A DNA stretch of 64,000 bases from Pseudomonas ovata (GTDB taxonomy: Bacteria; Pseudomonadota; Gammaproteobacteria; Pseudomonadales; Pseudomonadaceae). The notes under the pieces were generated by a model. The model ran no database searches. It saw only the letters and a list, made by a program, of their open reading frames with translations, and was not told the origin of the DNA. Shown one piece after another: positions 1 through 8,217 of the stretch (its first letter is position 1; every line of letters starts with the position of its first letter). The stretch spans positions 62,001 to 126,000 of the forward strand of contig NZ_QFFU01000015.1 of assembly GCF_003131185.1 (NCBI RefSeq). Reading direction: 5' to 3'. Both the position numbers and the translations under genes were made by a program.

Positions 1-474
1 AACACCCTCAGTCAACTGGACGAAGACGAACGCGCCCGGGTCCGCGCCGAGCACGTCGGCTTTGTGTTCCAGTCGTTCCAGTTGCTCGACAGCCTCAATG
101 CCCTGGAAAACGTCATGCTGCCCATGGAGCTTGAAGGCCGCAAGGACGCCCGCGAGCGCGCCCGCACCCTGCTCGAGCGGGTCGGCCTGGGCCAGCGCCT
201 GACCCACACCCCACGCCAGCTGTCCGGTGGCGAGCAGCAACGGGTGGCCATCGCCCGCGCCTTTGCCGCCGACCCTGCGGTGCTGTTCGCCGACGAACCG
301 ACCGGCAACCTCGACAGTCATACCGGCGAGCGCATCAGCGACCTGTTGTTCGAACTGAACAAGGAACGCAACACGACCCTGGTGCTGGTTACCCATGACG
401 AGCGGCTGGCGCAGCGTTGCCGTCGCCTGATCCGCCTTGAAGCCGGGCGCCAGATCGCCCCTCTGGAGCCTTGA
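1..474 (+). CDS. ABC transporter ATP-binding protein, YbbA/LolD-like (5' end outside window)
   Basis: This is the C-terminal 157 codons of an ABC ATPase; the reading frame is open to the left edge, so the Walker A part is missing. Visible motifs are the Q-loop region (FVFQSFQLLDSL), the signature LSGGEQQR, Walker B VLFADEPTGNLD and the switch histidine in LVTHD. LSGGEQQRVAIARA and DEPTGNLD are typical of the LolD/MacB/YbbA exporter subfamily. The stop TGA overlaps the ATG of the downstream permease by one base (TGATG), so the two genes are translationally coupled and should form one exporter. The E. coli counterpart pair is ybbA-ybbP, of poorly known substrate. Confidence 0.93.
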   Translation, partial: NTLSQLDEDERARVRAEHVGFVFQSFQLLDSLNALENVMLPMELEGRKDARERARTLLERVGLGQRLTHTPRQLSGGEQQRVAIARAFAADPAVLFADEPTGNLDSHTGERISDLLFELNKERNTTLVLVTHDERLAQRCRRLIRLEAGRQIAPLEP

Positions 475-2990
475 TGGCCCGCATGCCCTTATCGCGTCTG
501 TTCAGCCTTGCCACCCGCCAACTGCAGCGCGATGCCCGCGCCGGCGAGTTGCGGGTCCTGTTCTTCGCCTTGCTGGTGGCAGTGGCCGCCAGCACCGCCA
601 TCGGCTACTTCGGCGCGCGCCTGAACGCCGCCATGCTGTTGCGCGCCACCGAATTCCTCGGTGCCGACCTCATTCTTGAAGGCTCAAGCCCCGCCACCGC
701 CGAACAACGCGCCGCCGGTGAGCAGTTGAAACTGGGCCACGCCCGCATCGTGATCTTTTCCAGCGTGATCGCCACCGACGACGGTATCCAGCTGTCGAGT
801 ATCAAGGCGGTCGACAATGCCTATCCGCTGCGCGGCGAGCTGAAAAGCGCCGCCGACCTCTATCAGCCCGATCAGGTCAGCACAGGCCCCGCTCCCGGTG
901 AAGCCTGGGCCGAGGCGCGCCTGCTGCCGGCGGTCAACCTCAAGGTCGGCGACATGATCGACGTCGGCGCCAAACCCTTGAAGCTGACGCGCATCCTCAC
1001 CTATGAACCGGACCGCGCCGGCAATTTCTACAGCCTGACCCCTCGGGTGATGATCAACCTGCAGGACCTGGAGGCCACCGGCGTGGTGCAGCCCGGCAGC
1101 CGGGTGAGTTTTCGCGAAATGTGGAGCGGCCCGCCTGAAGCCCTGGCGGCCTATCGCAAGGCCATCGAACCGGGCCTGCAGGCCCACCAGGAGATCAAGG
1201 ACGCCCGCGACGGCAGCCAGCAGATCGGCGGCGCGCTGGGCAAGGCCGAACGTTACCTGAACATGGCCAGCCTGGTTGCCGTGTTGCTGGCCGGCGTGGC
1301 GGTGGCCATGTCGGCGGCGCGCTTTGCCACACGGCGTTTCGATGCCAGCGCCCTGCTGCGCTGCCTGGGACTGTCACGCCGCGAAGCGCTGGTGCTGTTC
1401 AGCCTGCAACTGGCAATCATCGGCCTGCTGGCCAGCCTGGCCGGTGCGCTGCTGGGCTGGCTGGCGCAACTGGGGCTGTTTGCCCTGCTGCATAACCTGT
1501 TGCCGGCCAGCGTGCCGCCCGGCGGTATCGTGCCGGCCCTGGCGGGCATCGGCACCGGGCTGGTGGCCCTGGCCGGCTTCGCCCTGCCGCCCCTGGCCGC
1601 CCTGGGCCGGGTGCCGCCCTTGCGCGTGCTGCGCCGCGACATGTTGCCGGTGCCGGCCAGTTCCTGGCTGGTGTACGGCACCGCCATCGTGGCGCTGGGC
1701 CTGATCATGTGGCGCCTGAGCCTGGACCTGGTGCTGACCTTTGCCCTGCTGGGCGGCGGCATTGTCGCCGCCCTGGTATTTGGCGCCCTGTTGCTGGTCG
1801 GCCTGAACAGCCTGCGTCGCCTGCTGGCCGGCGCCCCGCTGCCCTGGCGCCTGGGCCTGGGCCAGTTGCTGCGCCACCCACTGGCAGCCGCCGGGCAATC
1901 CCTGGCCTTCGGCCTGATCCTGCTGGCGATGGGTCTGATTGCCCTGCTGCGCGGCGAGCTGCTCGACACCTGGCAAAACCAGTTGCCCGAAGATGCCCCC
2001 AACTACTTCGTGCTCAACGTGTTGCCCGCCGACAAGGACAACTTCGCCCGCACCCTGACCGGCCTGTCCAGCCACTCGGCACCGCTGTACCCGGTGGTGC
2101 CGGGCCGCCTGGTGAGCATCAACGACAAGCCGGTCAACGAGTTCGTGACCAAGGACTCGCGTGGCGAGAACGCCACCCGTCGCGACCTGAACCTGACCTG
2201 GGCGGCCGACATGCCCGAAGGCAACACCATCACCGCCGGCCAGTGGTGGCAGGCCAACGAAGCGCCAGCCGCTGCCGATGCGATGCCACGGGTGTCGGTG
2301 GAGGCCAAACTGGCCGACAGCCTGGGCATCAAGCTCGGAGACCGGCTGGGCTTCACGGTGGGCGGTCTGACCCGCGAGACCGTAGTCAGCAGCCTGCGTG
2401 AGGTCAACTGGGACACGTTCCAGCCGAACTTTTTCATCATCTTCCAGCCCGGCACCCTGACCGACCTGCCGACCACCTTCATGACCAGCTTCTATGTGGC
2501 ACCGGGCAACGACCGGCAGATCGTCGAGCTGTCGCGGACTTACCCGTCGATCAGCATTCTGGGCGTGGAAGCCTTGCTGGCGCAGGTGCGCAGCATTCTC
2601 GATCAGGTGACGCTGGCGGTGCAGTTCGTGTTGCTGTTCGTGCTGGCGGCGGGCGTGGCGGTGCTGTTCTCCGGCTTGCAGGCCACCCTGGACGAGCGCA
2701 TTCGCCAGGGCGCTTTGCTGCGGGCGCTGGGGGCCCGGCGGGCCTTGCTGATCACGTCGCGGCGCATCGAGTTCGGCCTGCTTGGCGCGGCCAGCGGCCT
2801 GCTGGCGGCACTGGGCTGCGAACTGGTGAGTTTTGTGCTGTACCGGTTTGCCTTCGACCTGCAATGGTCGCCGCACCCGTGGCTGCTGGTCCTGCCACTG
2901 ATCGGCGCCCTCTTGGTCGGCGGCGCGGGCGTCTACGGCACCCGCCGCGCGCTCAACGCCAGCCCGCTGAGCGTGTTGCGCGAGGGATAG
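474..2990 (+). CDS. ABC transporter permease, YbbP-like FtsX/MacB family
   Basis: A protein of 838 residues and the membrane partner of the upstream ATPase. It has an N-terminal membrane segment (around residues 15-45), a periplasmic domain, a block of hydrophobic segments at about residues 255-480, a second periplasmic domain and a C-terminal trio of segments. This is the duplicated FtsX-domain arrangement of YbbP (about 800 residues in E. coli). The ATG at 474 overlaps the preceding stop; a TTG three bases earlier is less likely. The complex probably works as a mechanotransmission-type exporter or lipoprotein/lipid handling system in the inner membrane. The substrate cannot be told from sequence. 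Confidence 0.92.
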   Translation: MARMPLSRLFSLATRQLQRDARAGELRVLFFALLVAVAASTAIGYFGARLNAAMLLRATEFLGADLILEGSSPATAEQRAAGEQLKLGHARIVIFSSVIATDDGIQLSSIKAVDNAYPLRGELKSAADLYQPDQVSTGPAPGEAWAEARLLPAVNLKVGDMIDVGAKPLKLTRILTYEPDRAGNFYSLTPRVMINLQDLEATGVVQPGSRVSFREMWSGPPEALAAYRKAIEPGLQAHQEIKDARDGSQQIGGALGKAERYLNMASLVAVLLAGVAVAMSAARFATRRFDASALLRCLGLSRREALVLFSLQLAIIGLLASLAGALLGWLAQLGLFALLHNLLPASVPPGGIVPALAGIGTGLVALAGFALPPLAALGRVPPLRVLRRDMLPVPASSWLVYGTAIVALGLIMWRLSLDLVLTFALLGGGIVAALVFGALLLVGLNSLRRLLAGAPLPWRLGLGQLLRHPLAAAGQSLAFGLILLAMGLIALLRGELLDTWQNQLPEDAPNYFVLNVLPADKDNFARTLTGLSSHSAPLYPVVPGRLVSINDKPVNEFVTKDSRGENATRRDLNLTWAADMPEGNTITAGQWWQANEAPAAADAMPRVSVEAKLADSLGIKLGDRLGFTVGGLTRETVVSSLREVNWDTFQPNFFIIFQPGTLTDLPTTFMTSFYVAPGNDRQIVELSRTYPSISILGVEALLAQVRSILDQVTLAVQFVLLFVLAAGVAVLFSGLQATLDERIRQGALLRALGARRALLITSRRIEFGLLGAASGLLAALGCELVSFVLYRFAFDLQWSPHPWLLVLPLIGALLVGGAGVYGTRRALNASPLSVLREG

Positions 2991-3017
2991 ATGGACAGGA
3001 CGCCGGGCTGGGGGGGT

Positions 3018-3386
3018 GTAGGAGCCCGCTTGCCGGCGACCGGCTGCGTTAGCAGTCGTAGATTTGTAGCGTTTCGCAGATTTTTCGAGCGCTGCGCACT
3101 CGGTCGCGGGCAAGCCGGCGACCGGCTGCGTTAGCAGTCGTAGATTTGTAGCGTTTCGCAGATTTTTCGAGCGCTGCGCACTCGGTCGCGGGCAAGCCGG
3201 CGACCGGCTGCGTTAGCAGTCGTAGATTTGTGGCGTTTCGCAGATTTTGCGAGCGCTGCGCACTCGGTCGCGGGCAAGCCGGCGACCGGCTGCGTTAGCA
3301 GTCGTAGATTTTTGGCGTTTCGCAGATTTTGCGAGCGCTGCGCACTCGGTCGCGGTGGTCCGGCATTCCGGCAAGCGCGCTCCTAC
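3018..3386. repeat. Tandem array of 82-bp repeats with GTAGGAGC ends
   Basis: Four near-identical head-to-tail units begin at 3032, 3114, 3196 and 3278, exactly 82 bp apart. Each contains GCCGGCGACCGGCTGCG at one end and CACTCGGTCGCGGGCAAG at the other. The array opens with GTAGGAGCCCGC and closes with the inverse GCGCGCTCCTAC. It is an internally amplified member of the GTAGGAGC-ended palindromic family that also occurs at 12836, 39211, 43344 and 44029. The last bases supply the TAG stop codon of the minus-strand gene next to it. Confidence 0.9.
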
Positions 3387-3937
3387 AGGACCTTGGCCAT
3401 CCACTGTTCGACCGTGTCGCCACTGCCCAGGTCGGCCTGCACCAGGCCGTCGACCATGAAGGTCGGTGACACATGGATTCCGTTCTGCCGGGCGTATTTG
3501 CTATGCCACTTGATGGCGTGCTCCAGTTCCGGCTGGTCGAATGCTTCGCTCAGCTTCACGCCGCTGTAGCCTTCCAGGCGGGCGATGATGTCGTTGGGCG
3601 TGGCGTCGCGGTTAGGGCCGGTGGCGTGGTGGTCGAACTCGAATTCAGCACGGTGCGCGGCAATCGCCGCCATCACTGTCCAGGCCGTGTCCTTGCCGCC
3701 TTCCAGGGTGGAGGCTGCCAGGATGCAGCGCACCAGCACCCCTGAATACAGGTGCCACGGCTGCGACTGCAGGCGCACCTTGACGGTGATGCGTGTCTCG
3801 CCCGCCTGCGCCAGTAGGGCCTTGAGCTTGCCAAAAGCCCTGACCGAGTACGGGCAGGTCGGTTCGAGAAACACTTCGAAGGTGCGTGGGCCGTGCCCCC
3901 ATACCAGCGGGTCGGCATTCCAGGCAGACGTTTGCAT
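3383..3937 (-). CDS. DsbA-family thioredoxin-like protein
   Basis: A protein of 184 residues. The start chosen is the ATG at 3937, which has GAGGAG five bases upstream; a GTG six bases earlier lacks that spacing. FEVFLEPTCPYSVRAFGKL near residue 25 is a thioredoxin-fold beta strand followed by a CPYS motif, that is, a CXXS rather than a CXXC active site. A helical insertion and a cis-Pro region (HVSPTFMVDG) follow, as in DsbA/2-hydroxychromene isomerase-like oxidoreductases. There is no signal peptide, so it is probably cytoplasmic. The single active-site cysteine suggests a glutathione-linked or isomerase-like rather than a disulfide-forming role. The TAG stop lies inside the end of the adjacent repeat array. 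Confidence 0.8.
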   Translation of the reverse strand: MQTSAWNADPLVWGHGPRTFEVFLEPTCPYSVRAFGKLKALLAQAGETRITVKVRLQSQPWHLYSGVLVRCILAASTLEGGKDTAWTVMAAIAAHRAEFEFDHHATGPNRDATPNDIIARLEGYSGVKLSEAFDQPELEHAIKWHSKYARQNGIHVSPTFMVDGLVQADLGSGDTVEQWMAKVL

Positions 3938-4018
3938 GATCACTCCTCAGGTTCAAAGGGTTTGACGGTAGCATCGCCGGGGCCGGGATCACTATCGCCG
4001 CTGTGCCTTGTACGCCGC

Positions 4019-4339
4019 TCAATCGCCTGTCAGTGCGGCATACCAGTCGGCGTACGGGGTGTTATGGACCTTGTAGCGATTGAAATCCGGTGCGCCATCG
4101 GTCCACCACACCGCCCCCCGCTCGCCCAGATGCACCTTGCAGGCATCGACCTGGGCGCGCGCCTTGCGCAAGCCGGCCGGGTCTTCATGAGTCTTGGCCC
4201 GTCGCACGTCACGGCGGGCAGCCATCAGTTCATCGACCCAATGTTGGCGCTGCGCGTCGGGCAACGCCGGATTGCTGCAACGCCACAGCCGTTCCCGGAC
4301 CACAAAATAGCGCCCGTCGGGAGTCGTCGGGTAGCGCAT
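4019..4339 (-). CDS. Conserved hypothetical protein, 106 residues
   Basis: A small soluble protein beginning MRYPTTPDGRYFVVRERLWR and rich in Arg, Ala and Trp. I recognise the type as a conserved Pseudomonas protein of unknown function but cannot assign a domain. It starts two bases downstream of the stop of the lipoprotein gene at 4342-5106 on the same strand, so the two are very likely co-transcribed. There is no signal peptide or membrane segment. Confidence 0.75.
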   Translation of the reverse strand: MRYPTTPDGRYFVVRERLWRCSNPALPDAQRQHWVDELMAARRDVRRAKTHEDPAGLRKARAQVDACKVHLGERGAVWWTDGAPDFNRYKVHNTPYADWYAALTGD

Positions 4340-4341
4340 GC

Positions 4342-5106
4342 TCAGGGTGTTGCCCCGTGGCGATGACTGCCGGTGGGGTCAGGAATCTGGAACACCTTGC
4401 CGCGCTGCCAGGCATCGGCACCAGGGTCGATGGCCGGGGCAGCAATGTCCTGGCGATCACGTTTTTTCGCCTCGCTGTCGACCCCGAAGCGCTTGTCACG
4501 TTCAGCCACCCTGCCCGGTTCGATCTGACCGTCAGCGGTGAAGCCCATCATCAATTGCGGCACGCCCAGCGGCAGGGTTTTCTGCTGGTCGGTGTGCCAG
4601 GTGTGCCAGGTCTTGCCGTAGGTGCCGACCAGCTTCTGCATCAAGGCATGCTCGGCCGGCTCAGGAATGCCGGGGGCAATCAATTGCCCGGACTTCACCT
4701 CATGCACATGGCTGTGCCAAAGCTGCTTTTCTTCGGCGGGCAGGCCGGCAAACAGCCGGGCGCTGATGATGTATTCCACCCCCATCAATTTGGCGTCCTT
4801 GAGGTTGCCGTCGTAGATCACGCACTGGATCACCTCCTCGTTGAGGATCGAGCAGTAGTGATGCGCTTCCATCTGCGCCTGCGGATGGCCATTGTAGAAG
4901 TGAAAGCCATCCAGGTAGGCATTGAGCGCCGCAATGGGCGGATGCCCCTGCATGAGGTCGGCACCGCTTTCCAGGGCCTGGGTCAGGGGTTTCTTGGCGG
5001 CGCCCGGCGCATCCACCGCAGACGGGCTGTCGTGGCTGGCGCAGGCGGCCAGCAGGCTTGAACAGGCCAGCACGGCCAGGGTCTTGTGCACGGCATCCTT
5101 GATCAT
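4342..5106 (-). CDS. OBAP (DUF1264) family lipoprotein
   Basis: A protein of 254 residues. The ATG at 5106 is chosen because GGAGG lies five bases upstream; the frame stays open further upstream without a better site. Residues 1-20 are a signal peptide ending in the lipobox LLAACAS. The mature part carries the features of the oil-body-associated protein family: HHYCSILNEEVIQCVIYDG, MGVEYIIS, LWHSHVHEVKSG and TWHTWH. Function in bacteria is unknown; the plant members associate with lipid bodies. An Asp/Glu after Cys+1 is absent (Ala-Ser follow), so sorting to the outer membrane is predicted. It is divergent from crtZ with a 207-bp intergenic region. Confidence 0.82.
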   Translation of the reverse strand: MIKDAVHKTLAVLACSSLLAACASHDSPSAVDAPGAAKKPLTQALESGADLMQGHPPIAALNAYLDGFHFYNGHPQAQMEAHHYCSILNEEVIQCVIYDGNLKDAKLMGVEYIISARLFAGLPAEEKQLWHSHVHEVKSGQLIAPGIPEPAEHALMQKLVGTYGKTWHTWHTDQQKTLPLGVPQLMMGFTADGQIEPGRVAERDKRFGVDSEAKKRDRQDIAAPAIDPGADAWQRGKVFQIPDPTGSHRHGATP

Positions 5107-5313
5107 GAGAACCTCCATTGTCAGCGTTACCAGCAAAGACCCGCATGCCGCTGGACGGTTCAAAGAAGATGACTTGCGCACCGATGGCAGGCAGGCCATG
5201 AGCGACGCGTTGCTGTACCCTGCAACAAGGTTTCACAGTGCCTCGATGCAACGGCACAGAACATCCAGGCACCTCGACAGTCCCATGCACAGAACAACCG
5301 CAGGTCACGCCCA

Positions 5314-5850
5314 ATGATACTCAACACACTGGTCTTTCTCGCCACGCTGGTGGGCATGGAAGCCTTTGCCTGGTACGCCCACAAATACATCATGCACGGC
5401 TGGGGCTGGGGCTGGCACCGCTCGCACCACGAGCCGCGCCACGGCTGGTTCGAAAAGAACGACCTGTACGCGGTGGTGTTCGCCATTCTTGCCATCGTGC
5501 TCATTGCCCTGGGCACGGCGGGCTGGAACCCGCTGGAATGGATCGGCGCCGGCATGACCGCCTACGGGCTGCTGTATTTCATCGCCCACGACGGCCTGGT
5601 GCACCAGCGCTGGCCGTTTCGCCATGTGCCGCGCTCCGGTTACCTCAAGCGCCTGTACCAGGCGCACCTGATGCACCATGCCGTGGCCGGCCAGCACCGC
5701 TGCGTGTCGTTCGGCTTCCTCTATGCCCCCTCGACCGCCACGCTCAAGGCGCAGCTGCGGGCCCTGCATGGCGGGCCGCTGAACCGTGCTGAAGCGGACG
5801 CTGCCACAACGCCTGCGAACGCGCCGGCCACTGCCGACCACGGGAAGTGA
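5314..5850 (+). CDS. crtZ: Beta-carotene 3-hydroxylase CrtZ
   Basis: A protein of 178 residues and a membrane di-iron hydroxylase that turns beta-carotene into zeaxanthin through beta-cryptoxanthin. The histidine clusters of the fatty-acid-hydroxylase superfamily are present: HKYIMH (residues 23-28), HRSHH (35-39), HDGLVH (92-97) and HLMHH (112-116). Hydrophobic segments lie near residues 1-20 and 50-90. It is transcribed towards the rest of the crt cluster, and its last 107 bases are antisense to the 3' end of crtB, an arrangement familiar from Pantoea-type clusters. The last 25 residues are Ala/Thr-rich and probably dispensable. Confidence 0.95.
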   Translation: MILNTLVFLATLVGMEAFAWYAHKYIMHGWGWGWHRSHHEPRHGWFEKNDLYAVVFAILAIVLIALGTAGWNPLEWIGAGMTAYGLLYFIAHDGLVHQRWPFRHVPRSGYLKRLYQAHLMHHAVAGQHRCVSFGFLYAPSTATLKAQLRALHGGPLNRAEADAATTPANAPATADHGK

Positions 5851-6730
5851 GCGCGCGCCAGGCACCGAGCGCGACCAGCCGCAGCTTGTCGGCCTTGGAG
5901 GTCGACACCCGCATGTCCCAGGCCTGAGCGCCGCGCTGGCGCACCTTGACACCGATTTCCCGGTAGACCCCACTGGCCGTCGCCACCGCCCAGGCCGAAC
6001 GCCAGGGCAAGGCGGTCAGGCCGGCCTGCGCGCTCTGGTAGAACGGCTCGGCCAGATCGACCAGGCGCTGCGCCAGCACCGCCAGGCCCTGACGATGCGC
6101 GGGGTCGGCCAGTTGCGCAGGTGGAATATTCAGTTCATCGAGCCAGTCCTGCGGCAGGTAGCAGCGCCCTACCCGGGCGTCCTCGACAATGTCGCGGGCA
6201 ATGTTGGTCAACTGAAAGGCCATGCCCAGGTCGCAGGCCCGGTCCAGAGTCGCTTCGTCCCGGGCGCCCATCACCTGGGCCATCATCAGGCCCACCACCC
6301 CGGCCACGTGATAGCAGTACTCCAGCGTGTCCTCAATGTGCCGGTATTCGCGGGCGTGTACGTCCATGGCGAAACCGGCCAGGTGCTCGAGCGCGTACTG
6401 ACGGCGCAGGTCATGCCGGCGCACCACTTCGCGCAGCGCGGCAAAAGCCGGGTCCTGGATCGGCAGGCCGGCATACACCGCCTCGGTATTGGCCACCAGC
6501 GCCTCAAGACGCCGATGCACTTCTTCTTCATTGAGCACCACGGCATCGTGCCCGGCCTCCTGGCCGTCGATCACATCGTCGCAATGCCGGCACCAGGCGT
6601 ACAGCATCACGGCACTGCTGCGGGTCGCCGGGTCGAACAGCCGCGAGGCAGCGGCGAAGCTTTTCGAGCCGACCTCAATGCTTTGAATGGCATGGTCCAG
6701 CAGGCGCTGGTCGTCGACCGCTGAATTCAT
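5744..6730 (-). CDS. crtB: Phytoene synthase CrtB
   Basis: A protein of 328 residues that condenses two geranylgeranyl diphosphates to phytoene. Both Asp-rich Mg/diphosphate motifs are seen: DDVID (around 51-55, in WCRHCDDVIDG) and NIARDIVEDA (around 176-185), together with RCYLPQDWL typical of trans-isoprenyl synthases. It is the last gene of the leftward idi-crtX-crtY-crtI-crtB operon. Its ATG overlaps the crtI stop by four bases. Its 3' end overlaps crtZ on the other strand by 107 bp, and the Arg/Ala-rich C-terminal tail is encoded in that overlap. Confidence 0.96.
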   Translation of the reverse strand: MNSAVDDQRLLDHAIQSIEVGSKSFAAASRLFDPATRSSAVMLYAWCRHCDDVIDGQEAGHDAVVLNEEEVHRRLEALVANTEAVYAGLPIQDPAFAALREVVRRHDLRRQYALEHLAGFAMDVHAREYRHIEDTLEYCYHVAGVVGLMMAQVMGARDEATLDRACDLGMAFQLTNIARDIVEDARVGRCYLPQDWLDELNIPPAQLADPAHRQGLAVLAQRLVDLAEPFYQSAQAGLTALPWRSAWAVATASGVYREIGVKVRQRGAQAWDMRVSTSKADKLRLVALGAWRALTSRGRQWPARSQALWQRPLQHGSAARHAGPAAAP

Positions 6731-8217
6731 GCATGCACCTCTTCAAGCATCAGGCCGGCGGTGGCCTTGGCCGAGCCGATCACCCCCGGCACCCCGGCGC
6801 CGGGGTGGGTGCCGGCGCCCACCAGGTACAGGTTGCTCAGGCTGGCATCGCGGTTGTGCGGGCGAAACCAGGCGCTTTGCTGCAACACTGGCTCCAGCGA
6901 AAACGCCGAGCCCAGGTGGGCGTTGAGCTCATCGCGAAAATCGAACGGGGTGAAGATGCGGCTGGTGACCAGGTCTTCACGCAAGCCCGGCATGTAGTGC
7001 TTTTCCAGGTAATCGAAAATGCGGTCGCGGTAGCGCGGCCCTTCCACGCTCCAGTCGATCGGCGCATTGCCCAGGTGCGGCACCGGCGACAGTACGTAGT
7101 GGCTGGAGCAGCCCGGCGGCGCCAGGCTGGGGTCGGTGACGCACGGGGCATGCAGGTACAGCGAGAAATCCTCGGCCAACTGGTCGCCGGTAAAGATCTC
7201 GTTGATCAGTTCGCGATAGCGCGGCCCGAAGCACACGGTGTGGTGCTGCAATTGCGGCTGCGGGCGCTTGAGGCCGAAGTGGATGACAAACAGCGAGTTG
7301 CTGAAGCGCTTGCCGGCCAGGCGCTTGCCTTCCTGCTGGCCGCGCGGGTGCTGGCCGAGCAGGTCGGCATAGGTGTGCATGACATCGGCGTTGGAGGCCA
7401 CACAGTCGGCCGGCCAGTGCCGACCGTCCTTGCAGCGTACCCCGGTGACCCGGCCGCCGCTGGCGTCGATGCCGGCCACATCGGCATTGAGCTCGACCCG
7501 CCCGCCCAGGTCCTCGAACAGTTTCACCAGCCCCTTGACCAGCGCGCCGGTGCCGCCCTTGGGAAACCATACGCCCCACTTGCGTTCCAGCGCGTGGATC
7601 AGGGTATAGATCGATGAGGTGGCAAACGGGTTGCCGCCCACCAGCAACGAATGAAAGGAAAACGCCTGGCGCAGGCGCTCATCCTCGATAAAGCTCGCCA
7701 CCTTGCCGTACACGCTGCGCCAGGCCTGCAGGCGCGCCAGTTGCGGCCCGGCCTGGATCATGTCGCGAAAGGTCAGGAACGGCACGGCCCCCAGCTTGAG
7801 ATAACCCTCCTCGAACACTGCCTTGGAATACGCCAGGAAGCGCTGGTAACCGGCCACGTCCTTGGGGTTGATCGCATGGATCTGCCGGTCCAGCCCGGCC
7901 TGGTCATTGACGTAGTCGAACCGCGTGCCGTCTTCCCAGCACAGGCGGTAGAACGGCGACACCGGCAACAGCTCGACATAATCGGCCATGGGCTTTTTGG
8001 CCAGCGCAAACAGCTCCTCAATCGCACTCGGGTCAGTGATGACGGTGGGGCCAGCATCGAAGACAAACCCCTGGTCTTCATACACATAGGCCCGGCCGCC
8101 GGGCTTGTCGCGCTTTTCCAGCAACGTGGTCTGCACGCCACCCGCCTGCAGGCGGATCGCCAGGGCCAGCCCGCCGAAACCTGCGCCAATCACTACTGCT
8201 TGTTTTGCCTGGGTCAT
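6727..8217 (-). CDS. crtI: Phytoene desaturase CrtI
   Basis: A protein of 496 residues and the FAD-dependent enzyme that carries phytoene through four desaturations to lycopene. The N-terminal dinucleotide-binding fold VVIGAGFGGLALAIRL, followed by EKRDKPGGRAYVYE, and the C-terminal signature region NLYLVGAGTHPGAGVPGV are both clear. It overlaps crtY upstream and crtB downstream by four bases each (ATGA), so it is translationally coupled. Length and motifs match the bacterial CrtI family closely. Confidence 0.97.
   Translation of the reverse strand: MTQAKQAVVIGAGFGGLALAIRLQAGGVQTTLLEKRDKPGGRAYVYEDQGFVFDAGPTVITDPSAIEELFALAKKPMADYVELLPVSPFYRLCWEDGTRFDYVNDQAGLDRQIHAINPKDVAGYQRFLAYSKAVFEEGYLKLGAVPFLTFRDMIQAGPQLARLQAWRSVYGKVASFIEDERLRQAFSFHSLLVGGNPFATSSIYTLIHALERKWGVWFPKGGTGALVKGLVKLFEDLGGRVELNADVAGIDASGGRVTGVRCKDGRHWPADCVASNADVMHTYADLLGQHPRGQQEGKRLAGKRFSNSLFVIHFGLKRPQPQLQHHTVCFGPRYRELINEIFTGDQLAEDFSLYLHAPCVTDPSLAPPGCSSHYVLSPVPHLGNAPIDWSVEGPRYRDRIFDYLEKHYMPGLREDLVTSRIFTPFDFRDELNAHLGSAFSLEPVLQQSAWFRPHNRDASLSNLYLVGAGTHPGAGVPGVIGSAKATAGLMLEEVHA

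Noticed and set aside
1374..3113. 579-codon minus-strand frame opposite the ABC permease
   Set aside because: Composition (Gln, His, Arg, Ala rich) is that of an antisense shadow; the plus-strand permease is clear.
3018..3386. CRISPR array
   Set aside because: The 82-bp units are contiguous copies without unique spacers, and no cas genes are present.
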